The notes under the pieces are model-generated. The model made no database searches, had not been told where the DNA came from, and worked only from the letters and a program-made list of their open reading frames with translations. This document shows, in pieces, positions 6,256 to 12,431 of a stretch of DNA of 13,327 nucleotides. The translations under genes were made by a program, and so were the position numbers. The first letter of the stretch is position 1, and each line of letters starts with the position of its first letter. The DNA comes from CAZGVV01 sp964529155 (GTDB taxonomy: Bacteria > Pseudomonadota > Alphaproteobacteria > Rickettsiales > SXRF01): the NCBI GenBank assembly GCA_964529155.1, contig CAZGVV010000054.1:1-13327 (forward strand), read 5' to 3'.

Positions 6256-6954
6256 ATGGCAAAAATCGCAAAAAAACGTAAAACGCTTCTTGAATCTGTG
6301 GACTCCAACAAAATCTACAATCTGAAAGAGGCCGTTTCCTTGATTAAGGGTAATGCCCGCGCTAAATTCGATGAGACGATTGATATCGTGATGAATCTCG
6401 GTGTTGACCCGAAGCAGTCTGACCAGCAGGTGCGCGGCATGGTGTCCATGCCAAACGGTACCGGTAAGTCAGTCCGCGTGGCGGTATTCGCCCGTGGCGA
6501 CAAAGCGGCTGAAGCACTAAAGGAAGGTGCTGAATTCGTCGGTGCCGAAGATCTGGCCGATAAAATCATCGCCGGTGAATCCGGTTTTGACCGCGTCATC
6601 GCAAGCCCGGACATGATGGGCGTAGTTGGTAAGCTCGGTAAGGTGCTCGGGCCTCGTGGCTTGATGCCTAATCCAAAGCTCGGCACGGTAACCCCGAACA
6701 TCGGTGCAGCGGTGAAAGCCGCCAAAGCCGGTCAGGTGGAATTCCGCGTAGAAAAAGCGGGTATTGTGCATGCAGGTCTGGCCAAGGCCAGCTTCAGCGA
6801 AGATGCCATCATCCAGAACGTGGTTGCCTTTGTGGACGCTGTCAGCAAAGCGAAGCCGGCTGGCGCTAAGGGTACGTATATCAACCGGATAGGTCTTTCC
6901 TCCACCATGGGCGTGGGCGTGAAGATCGACCCCGCCAGCGTGACCGCAGCATAA
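6256..6954 (+). CDS. rplA: 50S ribosomal protein L1
   Basis: Forms the mobile L1 stalk of the 50S subunit, assists release of E-site tRNA, and in many bacteria represses its own operon by binding the leader mRNA. Length is 232 aa (E. coli 234). Clear family segments are ETIDIVMNLGVDPKQSDQQVRG near 36-57, GFDRVIASPDMMGVVGKLGKVLGPRGLMPNPKLGTVTPN (111-149), VEFRVEKAGIVHAGLAKASF (161-180), and the C-terminal TYINRIGLSSTMGVGVKID. The Shine-Dalgarno GGAGG (6243-6247) lies inside the end of rplK, 8 bases before the ATG, implying coupling. The gap to rplJ is only 12 bases. Confidence 0.98.
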   Translation: MAKIAKKRKTLLESVDSNKIYNLKEAVSLIKGNARAKFDETIDIVMNLGVDPKQSDQQVRGMVSMPNGTGKSVRVAVFARGDKAAEALKEGAEFVGAEDLADKIIAGESGFDRVIASPDMMGVVGKLGKVLGPRGLMPNPKLGTVTPNIGAAVKAAKAGQVEFRVEKAGIVHAGLAKASFSEDAIIQNVVAFVDAVSKAKPAGAKGTYINRIGLSSTMGVGVKIDPASVTAA

Positions 6955-6966
6955 GGAGAATTACCC

Positions 6967-7485
6967 ATGCCAATGACACGTGCGCAGAAAAAAGACATGA
7001 TCGATACCACGACCGAGACGTTGAAAAACTCGTCGGTGGTAATCATGGTGCATAATAAAGGTCTAACCGTGGCCGAAGTTTCTGAGCTTCGCAACCGCAT
7101 TCGTGCCGCCGGCGCGAGCTACCGTGTGGTGAAGAACCGCCTGGCTAAGCTTGCCGTAAAGGACACTGCGTTTGAGGGCATTACCCCCATGCTCAGTGGC
7201 CCGACTGCCATGACCACTTCCAGCGATCCGGTATCCGCTGCTAAAGCCATCGTCGATTTCGCCAAAACCAATGACAAATTAGTGGTATTGGGCGGTATTT
7301 TCGGTGACCGCGCGTTGGATGTAAAAAGCGTTGAGCAATTGGCGAAAATGCCATCGCTTAATCAGCTTCGTGGCCAAATCGTCGGCTTGCTGCAAGCTCC
7401 GGCTCAACGTATCGCGACTATCCTGCAGGCTCCTGCAGGCCAGGTGGCGCGCGTTATCGGCGCACATGCACGTAAAGATTCGTAA
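6967..7485 (+). CDS. rplJ: 50S ribosomal protein L10
   Basis: Base of the ribosomal stalk: anchors L7/L12 dimers and L11 to 23S rRNA. Length is 172 aa. The globular N-terminal domain includes NSSVVIMVHNKGLTVAEVSELRNRIRAAGASYRVVKNRLAKLA (21-63). The C-terminal helix shows an 11-residue repeat, LQAPAQRIATI (142-152) and LQAPAGQVARV (153-163). In this family such repeats bind successive L7/L12 dimers, and most alphaproteobacteria carry three dimer sites. The Shine-Dalgarno AAGGAG (6953-6958), overlapping the rplA stop, is 8 bases before ATG 6967; a second ATG at 6973 is possible. There is no separate leader before this gene, unlike the L10 leader of E. coli. Confidence 0.97.
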   Translation: MPMTRAQKKDMIDTTTETLKNSSVVIMVHNKGLTVAEVSELRNRIRAAGASYRVVKNRLAKLAVKDTAFEGITPMLSGPTAMTTSSDPVSAAKAIVDFAKTNDKLVVLGGIFGDRALDVKSVEQLAKMPSLNQLRGQIVGLLQAPAQRIATILQAPAGQVARVIGAHARKDS

Positions 7486-7523
7486 TTATAAGCACAATTA
7501 AACTTACTGAAAGGGACTAAATC

Positions 7524-7901
7524 ATGGCTGCTAATCTTGCTAAAATCGTAGATGATCTCTCGGCGCTTTCCGTGATGGAAGCGGCAGATCTTTCCAAATT
7601 ACTCGAAGAAAAATGGGGCGTATCCGCTGCTGCTCCAGCTGCTGCCGCTGCTCCAGCCGCTGCTGCCGCTGCGCCTGCAGAAGCACAAACCGAATTCAAC
7701 GTCATTCTTGCTTCCGCTCCTGCCGACAAGAAAATCGGCGTGATCAAAGTGGTGCGTGAAATCACCGGCCTTGGCTTGAAAGAAGCCAAAGACCTGGTAG
7801 AAGCTGCTCCAAAGCCGGTTAAAGAAGCCGTGAACAAAGACGAAGCAGAAAAAATCAAGAAAGCGTTGACGGAAGCTGGTGCGACCGTTGAAATTAAGTA
7901 A
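7524..7901 (+). CDS. rplL: 50S ribosomal protein L7/L12
   Basis: Multicopy stalk protein that recruits and activates the translational GTPases EF-Tu, EF-G and IF2. Length is 125 aa. The N-terminal dimerisation domain (1-33, ending LSKLLEEKWGV) is followed by a flexible Ala/Pro hinge at about 34-54 consisting almost only of Ala with a few Pro. The C-terminal factor-binding domain runs from TEFNVILASAPADKKIGVIKVVREITGLGLKEAKDLVE to GATVEIK. Hinge codons are near-repetitive GCT/GCC/CCA triplets, which explains the low-complexity DNA at 7625-7680. The Shine-Dalgarno GAAAGGGA lies about 8 bases upstream. A strong terminator follows 21 bases after the stop. Confidence 0.98.
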   Translation: MAANLAKIVDDLSALSVMEAADLSKLLEEKWGVSAAAPAAAAAPAAAAAAPAEAQTEFNVILASAPADKKIGVIKVVREITGLGLKEAKDLVEAAPKPVKEAVNKDEAEKIKKALTEAGATVEIK

Positions 7902-7922
7902 TTTAGTTTCTATATAAGTATG

Positions 7923-7959
7923 CCGGGGCGGCCGCACGCAAGTGCGGCGCCTCGGTTTT
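7923..7959 (+). terminator. Rho-independent terminator/attenuator between rplL and rpoB
   Basis: GCCGCAC (7931-7937), GNRA loop GCAA (7938-7941) and GTGCGGC (7942-7948) form a perfect 7-bp stem. The stem extends through one bulged G (7930) to CCGGGGC/GCCTCGG with one G-U pair, then TTTT. About 14 GC-rich pairs plus a U-tract make this a clear intrinsic terminator. As in E. coli, where a partial terminator sits at this junction, it probably lets only part of transcription continue into rpoB, matching the much higher need for stalk proteins. Confidence 0.88.
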
Positions 7960-7972
7960 GACGTTTGTAAAT

Positions 7973-8003
7973 TAGGTTTTGGGTTTTAGGTTTCAGGTTT
8001 CAG
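7973..8003. repeat. Heptanucleotide tandem repeat upstream of rpoB
   Basis: Four consecutive 7-base units of the form (T/C)(A/G)GGTTT (7973-7979, 7980-7986, 7987-7993, 7994-8000) are followed by a partial unit CAG. The first and third units are identical; the others differ at one position each. The array lies between the rplL terminator and the rpoB ribosome binding site. It resembles intergenic short tandem repeats known from other bacteria, such as the heptameric STRR repeats of cyanobacteria. Function is unknown. Confidence 0.75.
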
Positions 8004-8028
8004 CACAGGCTGGGCCGAATCGTAAAAT
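8000..8028 (+). promoter_or_regulatory. Weak candidate promoter for rpoB
   Basis: TAAAAT (8023-8028) is a 5/6 match to a -10 box, with TCAGCA (8000-8005, 3/6) 17 bases upstream. A start near 8035 would leave a 20-nt leader ahead of rpoB. The weak -35 makes this speculative; read-through past the terminator may be the main source of rpoB mRNA. Confidence 0.25.
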
Positions 8029-8053
8029 CTGAACCCTGTAACCAGAGGTTACC

Positions 8054-11000
8054 ATGGCTCAGGCATCAATGAAAACCGCCGCTAAATCCCATTTAAGCTT
8101 TACCACCCGTAAACGTATTCGCCGGAGCTTCGGCCGCATTGAGTCGATTGCGCAGCTCCCGAATCTTATCGAGGTGCAGAAACAATCCTACGATTACTTT
8201 CTCCAGATCGACGCGCTTGCAGATAAGCGCGAAAACAGCGGCCTGCAAGCCGTGTTCAAGTCGGTGTTCCCGATCAAGGATTTCGCGGAAACCGCAACAC
8301 TTGAATTCGTGCGCTATCATTTTGACGCGCCGAAATACGACGTGGACGAATGCCGTTCGCGTGGCATCAATTTTGCCGCACCGCTACGTGTCACGCTGCG
8401 CCTGATCGTCTGGATTGTGGACGAAGACACCGGCGCCCGTGAAATCAAGGACATCAAAGAGCAGGACGTCTACATGGGCGACATTCCGCTCATGACCGAA
8501 AACGGCACGTTCATCATCAATGGCACCGAGCGCGTGATCGTATCACAGATGCACCGTTCACCTGGCGTATTCTTTGACCATGATCAGGGCAAAACCCATT
8601 CCTCCGGCAAATTCCTGTTCTCGGCTCGCGTGATTCCATATCGCGGCTCATGGCTGGATTTTGAATTCGATGCCAAAGACATCCTGTTCGCCCGTATTGA
8701 CCGCCGCCGCAAATTACCGGCAACGTCGGTGCTGCGTGCGCTGGGCATGGACACCGAAACCATCCTCAACACCTTCTACGCCAGCACGATCTATCGTCGC
8801 CATAAGGACGGTTGGGCCACTAAATTCTCGCCGGAATCTTTCCGCGGCATTAAGCTTGCCTTTGATTTGATCGATGCCAAAACCGGCAAAGTGCTCTGCG
8901 AAGCAGGCAAAAAAATCACGCCGCGCCAGGCCAAGAAATTTGCTGAAGACGGCTTGAAAGAGCATGTCATTCCGCAAGACCAGCTGGCCGGAAAATTCAT
9001 TGCGCAGGACGTCGTGAATTCTGACACGGGTGAAATCTATGCCGAAGCCGGTGAAGAACTCACCACGGCAGCAATCGCCTTGCTGGAAGAGCACGGCTTC
9101 AAAGAAATTCCGGTGCTCGACATCGATTTCGTAAACGTCGGGCCGTATATCCGCAACACCTTGCTGGTGGATAAAAATCAATCGCCGGAAGAAGCGCTGA
9201 TCGACATCTACCGCGTGATGCGCCCCGGCGAGCCTACCACGCCGGAAGCTGCCGCCGCGTTGTTCCAGACGCTGTTCTTTGATTCCGAGCGGTATGATCT
9301 GTCGGTTGTTGGCCGCGTGAAAATGAACGCGCGTCTTAACGTGCACGTGCCAGAAACCACCGGCACGCTGACCAAAGAAGACATCATTGAAATCGTTCGC
9401 ATGTTGGTGCGTCTGAAAGACGGCTTCGGTGAAACCGATGACATCGATCATTTGGGCAATCGCCGCGTACGCTCGGTAGGTGAATTGATGGAAAATCAAT
9501 TCCGCATCGGGTTGCTGCGCATGCAACGTTCCATCATTGAGCGTATGGGGTCGGTGGACATCGACACCATCATGCCGCATGATCTGGTGAACGCAAAGCC
9601 GGTTGCCGCCGCGATCCGCGAATTCTTCGGCTCCAGCCAGCTTTCGCAGTTCATGGATCAAACCAACCCGCTCTCCGAAATCACTCACAAACGCCGCCTC
9701 TCGGCCCTTGGGCCTGGGGGGCTCACCCGTGAGCGCGCCGGTTTCGAAGTGCGTGAGGTGCATCCTACCCATTATGGCCGCATCTGCCCGATCGAAACAC
9801 CGGAAGGCCCGAATATCGGTCTTATCAACTCGATGGCTACCTACGCGCGTATCAATAAATACGGCTTCATCGAAAGCCCATACCGCAAGGTCGTCAACAA
9901 CCGCGTGACCGACGAAGTGATCTACCTCTCGGCAATGGAAGAAGGTCGTTACACCATCGCGCAGGCGAACTCGGCGTTGGATGATAAGGGCAAATTCACC
10001 GAAGAACTGGTGTCCTCGCGCAAAGCCGGTGATTTCGTACTGGCTGCGCCGGATACAATCAACTTCATCGACGTTGCGCCGAAACAGCTGGTATCAGTCG
10101 CCGCCGCGCTGATTCCATTCCTGGAAAACGATGACGCCAACCGTGCGCTCATGGGGTCGAACCTGCAACGCCAGGCCGTGCCATTGCTGCGCGCCGAAGC
10201 GCCGCTGGTCGGCACCGGCATGGAAGAAATCGTCGCCAAGGATTCCGGTTCCACCATCACCGCACGTCGCAGCGGCATCATCGATCAGGTGGACGCCACC
10301 CGTATCGTGATCCGCTCACAGGACGCAGCGCAAGATGGCTCGCCAGGCGTAGACATTTACAACCTGCTGAAATTCACCCGCTCCAACCACAGCACCTGCA
10401 TCAACCAGCGCCCGCTGGTGAAAGTGGGCGACAAGGTGGTAGCTGGCGACATCATCGCTGATGGTCCGTCTACTGATCTGGGTGAACTCGCCCTTGGCCG
10501 CAACGTGCTCGTCGCGTTCATGCCATGGAACGGGTATAATTTCGAAGATTCCATCCTGATTTCCGAACGCATTGTGTCAGAAGACGTATTCACCTCCATC
10601 CACATCGAAGAATTCGAAGTGATGGCGCGTGATACAAAGCTTGGACCTGAAGAAATCACCCGTGACATTCCAAACGTCGGCGAAGAATCCTTGCGCAATC
10701 TGGATGAAATCGGCGTGGTGCATGTTGGTGCGGAAGTAAAGCCTGGCGACATTCTGGTCGGCAAAGTAACGCCGAAATCCGAAAGCCCGATGACGCCGGA
10801 AGAAAAGCTTCTGCGTGCCATCTTCGGTGAAAAAGCATCGGACGTGCGTGACAGCTCGCTTCGCCTGCCTCCAGGCGTTGCCGGTACTATTGTGGGTGTG
10901 AAAATCTTCTCCCGCCGTGGTATCGAGAAAGATGAGCGCGCACTGGCTATCGAAAAGTCTGAAATCGAACGCTTGGCAAAAGACCGTGACGATGAGCGCA

Positions 11001-12193
11001 CCATCATTGAGCGCTTCATCTATGGCCGTTTGAAAGAATTGCTGATGGACACCAAACCGACTGCCGGCCCGAAAAGCTGGAAAGCCGGTGGCCAGATCAC
11101 AGAGAAAACCTTTGAAGAATTCAGCAAAGGCCAGCTCTGGCAGTTCGCGGTGAAAGACGACGCGGTGATGAACGAAATCGAAGCGCTGAAAAAGCAACAC
11201 GATAACGCACTCGCCCGTATCACCCAATGGTTCGAAGAAAAAGTAGGCAAAGTGCAATCCGGTGACGATTTGCTGCCGGGTGTACTGAAAATGGTCAAAG
11301 TGTTCGTGGCGGTGAAGCGTAAGCTGCAGCCCGGGGACAAAATGGCCGGACGCCATGGTAACAAAGGGGTTATCTCGCGTATTATGCCTGCTGAAGACAT
11401 GCCGTATCTGGAAGATGGCCGTCCGGTGGACGTGGTGCTGAATCCGCTCGGTGTGCCAAGCCGCATGAACGTCGGGCAGATTTTGGAAACCCATCTGGGT
11501 TGGGCAGCCGCAGGTATCGGTCAGCAGATCGGTGACATGCTGGCTACGCAACAGGCCGACACCAAAAACCAAAGTGCGATGAAAGCGCTGCGTGATTCGC
11601 TGGAAGACATTTACGACGACAAAGACGTAAAGCACGAAATCTCCCAGCTATCGCCAGAGCAGATCAAAGAACTTGCGGGCAATTTGTCTAAGGGTGTGCC
11701 ATTCGCAACGCCGGTATTCGACGGCGCGAAGGAAGAAGACATTGTGGTCTGGCTTGAAAAAGCAGGGCTTGATGCTTCCGGCCAGGTGCAGCTGTATGAC
11801 GGCCGCACCGGTGAGCCGTTTGATCGCAAGACCACGGTGGGCTACATTTACATGTTAAAGCTCCACCACTTGGTTGACGACAAGATCCACGCGCGTTCCA
11901 TCGGGCCGTACAGCTTGGTCACGCAACAACCGCTCGGCGGCAAAAGCCAATTCGGTGGTCAGCGTTTCGGGGAAATGGAGTGCTGGGCGCTACAAGCGTA
12001 CGGCGCGGCCTATACCCTGCAGGAAATGCTCACTGTCAAATCCGACGACGTGGCCGGCCGCTCGCGCATCTACGAATCGCTGGTGCGCGGCGACCACAGC
12101 TTCGAGTCCGGTATCCCAGAGAGCTTCCACGTGATGGTGAAAGAACTCCGGAGCTTGGGCTTGAACGTTGAGCTGACGGAAAAGGAGATTTAA
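8054..12193 (+). CDS. rpoB: DNA-directed RNA polymerase subunit beta
   Basis: Catalytic partner of beta-prime in core RNA polymerase. Length is 1379 aa, typical for alphaproteobacteria (E. coli 1342). It begins with the conserved RRSFGRIESIAQLPNLIEVQKQSYDYFLQ (24-52). The rifampicin pocket is at about 526-552 (GSSQLSQFMDQTNPLSEITHKRRLSALGPGG). Residues equivalent to E. coli D516, H526 and S531 (here D535, H545, S550) are wild type, so no resistance change is visible there; N518 is replaced by Thr. Active-site lysines K1096 and K1104 lie in GDKMAGRHGNKG, followed by NPLGVPSRMN. The C-terminal QFGGQRFGEMECWALQAYGAAYTLQEM (near 1297-1323) contacts beta-prime. AGAGG (8044-8048) is 5 bases before the ATG. 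No frameshift or internal stop is present. Unusually, rpoC does not follow directly. Confidence 0.99.
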   Translation: MAQASMKTAAKSHLSFTTRKRIRRSFGRIESIAQLPNLIEVQKQSYDYFLQIDALADKRENSGLQAVFKSVFPIKDFAETATLEFVRYHFDAPKYDVDECRSRGINFAAPLRVTLRLIVWIVDEDTGAREIKDIKEQDVYMGDIPLMTENGTFIINGTERVIVSQMHRSPGVFFDHDQGKTHSSGKFLFSARVIPYRGSWLDFEFDAKDILFARIDRRRKLPATSVLRALGMDTETILNTFYASTIYRRHKDGWATKFSPESFRGIKLAFDLIDAKTGKVLCEAGKKITPRQAKKFAEDGLKEHVIPQDQLAGKFIAQDVVNSDTGEIYAEAGEELTTAAIALLEEHGFKEIPVLDIDFVNVGPYIRNTLLVDKNQSPEEALIDIYRVMRPGEPTTPEAAAALFQTLFFDSERYDLSVVGRVKMNARLNVHVPETTGTLTKEDIIEIVRMLVRLKDGFGETDDIDHLGNRRVRSVGELMENQFRIGLLRMQRSIIERMGSVDIDTIMPHDLVNAKPVAAAIREFFGSSQLSQFMDQTNPLSEITHKRRLSALGPGGLTRERAGFEVREVHPTHYGRICPIETPEGPNIGLINSMATYARINKYGFIESPYRKVVNNRVTDEVIYLSAMEEGRYTIAQANSALDDKGKFTEELVSSRKAGDFVLAAPDTINFIDVAPKQLVSVAAALIPFLENDDANRALMGSNLQRQAVPLLRAEAPLVGTGMEEIVAKDSGSTITARRSGIIDQVDATRIVIRSQDAAQDGSPGVDIYNLLKFTRSNHSTCINQRPLVKVGDKVVAGDIIADGPSTDLGELALGRNVLVAFMPWNGYNFEDSILISERIVSEDVFTSIHIEEFEVMARDTKLGPEEITRDIPNVGEESLRNLDEIGVVHVGAEVKPGDILVGKVTPKSESPMTPEEKLLRAIFGEKASDVRDSSLRLPPGVAGTIVGVKIFSRRGIEKDERALAIEKSEIERLAKDRDDERTIIERFIYGRLKELLMDTKPTAGPKSWKAGGQITEKTFEEFSKGQLWQFAVKDDAVMNEIEALKKQHDNALARITQWFEEKVGKVQSGDDLLPGVLKMVKVFVAVKRKLQPGDKMAGRHGNKGVISRIMPAEDMPYLEDGRPVDVVLNPLGVPSRMNVGQILETHLGWAAAGIGQQIGDMLATQQADTKNQSAMKALRDSLEDIYDDKDVKHEISQLSPEQIKELAGNLSKGVPFATPVFDGAKEEDIVVWLEKAGLDASGQVQLYDGRTGEPFDRKTTVGYIYMLKLHHLVDDKIHARSIGPYSLVTQQPLGGKSQFGGQRFGEMECWALQAYGAAYTLQEMLTVKSDDVAGRSRIYESLVRGDHSFESGIPESFHVMVKELRSLGLNVELTEKEI

Positions 12194-12200
12194 GGAAGAG

Positions 12201-12257
12201 GTGCTGGTGCTGAGTGCTGGTGCTAGTGAGTTATCTTCACCAGCACTTAGCACCAGC
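12201..12257. repeat. Nested tandem and inverted repeat between rpoB and tRNA-Gln
   Basis: Two 13-base copies built on GTGCTGGTGCT lie head to tail at 12201-12213 and 12214-12226. The 20-base arm 12203-12222 is complementary to 12238-12257 except for one G-T pair, leaving a 15-nt loop. In RNA this forms a 20-bp hairpin just before the tRNA. No U-tract follows (CCAACACCCCCC), so it is not an ordinary intrinsic terminator. It could be a small dispersed repeat, a block to exonucleases at the rpoB mRNA end, or a processing signal. Confidence 0.8.
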
Positions 12258-12270
12258 CCAACACCCCCCT

Positions 12271-12344
12271 TGGGGGATCGTCTAGCGGTAGGACTACGGA
12301 CTCTGACTCCGTCAACCTAGGTTCGAATCCTAGTCCCCCAGCCA
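12271..12344 (+). tRNA. tRNA-Gln (anticodon CUG)
   Basis: A full cloverleaf is present. The acceptor stem TGGGGGA pairs with TCCCCCA (12334-12340), then G73 and an encoded CCA (12342-12344). The D stem GTCT/GGAC encloses loop AGCGGTA. The anticodon stem ACGGA/TCCGT encloses loop CTCTGAC with anticodon CTG at 12303-12305. The T stem CTAGG/CCTAG encloses loop TTCGAAT. The U1-A72 pair is characteristic of bacterial tRNA-Gln and is recognised by the GatCAB amidotransferase, the usual alphaproteobacterial route to Gln-tRNA. The gene reads CAG codons. It sits in the same orientation inside what is normally the rpoB-rpoC junction, so a common transcript would have to be cut by tRNA-processing RNases. 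Confidence 0.96.
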
Positions 12345-12382
12345 GACAAACTTTGGGTTGCTGAATACGAGACAAGAATATG

Positions 12383-12402
12383 ATTTCCGCCTTCGCGGAA
12401 AT
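12383..12402. repeat. Short palindrome resembling a dispersed intergenic repeat
   Basis: ATTTCCGC (12383-12390), CTTC, GCGGAAAT (12395-12402) is a perfect 8-bp inverted repeat. Read on the - strand it is GTCATTTCCGCGAAGGCGGAAATC with one substitution near its start. This closely resembles the GTCATTCCCGC...GCGGGAATC palindromes (Neisseria dRS3-like) scattered in many proteobacterial genomes. The core changes are compensatory (C to T on one arm, G to A on the other). Only one copy is in the window, so its dispersed nature is inferred. It lies 30 bases before the rpoC start. Confidence 0.55.
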
Positions 12403-12431
12403 GACACATGAGACAAAGGAGAAGGTGCAAT

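Noticed and set aside
7625..7680. GCT/GCC-rich low-complexity repeat
   Set aside because: It encodes the Ala/Pro hinge of L7/L12, a normal property of that protein.
7958..7963. TTGACG after the rplL terminator as an rpoB -35 box
   Set aside because: It overlaps the terminator U-tract and the position for a -10 is GGGTTT, no match.
8714..9772. 352-codon open frame on the - strand inside rpoB (and a similar one at 10577-11635)
   Set aside because: Both lie wholly inside a perfectly conserved rpoB, show His/Phe/Arg-rich composition typical of antisense shadow frames, and match no family I know.
12201..12330. Short + strand open frame from GTG 12201, running through the tRNA
   Set aside because: It is made of the repeat arms and the tRNA gene; the coding appearance is accidental.
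12271..12344. tRNA-Gln as an integration (att) site of a mobile island
   Set aside because: No integrase, no duplicated tRNA 3' end and no foreign genes are in the window; only short repeats flank it.
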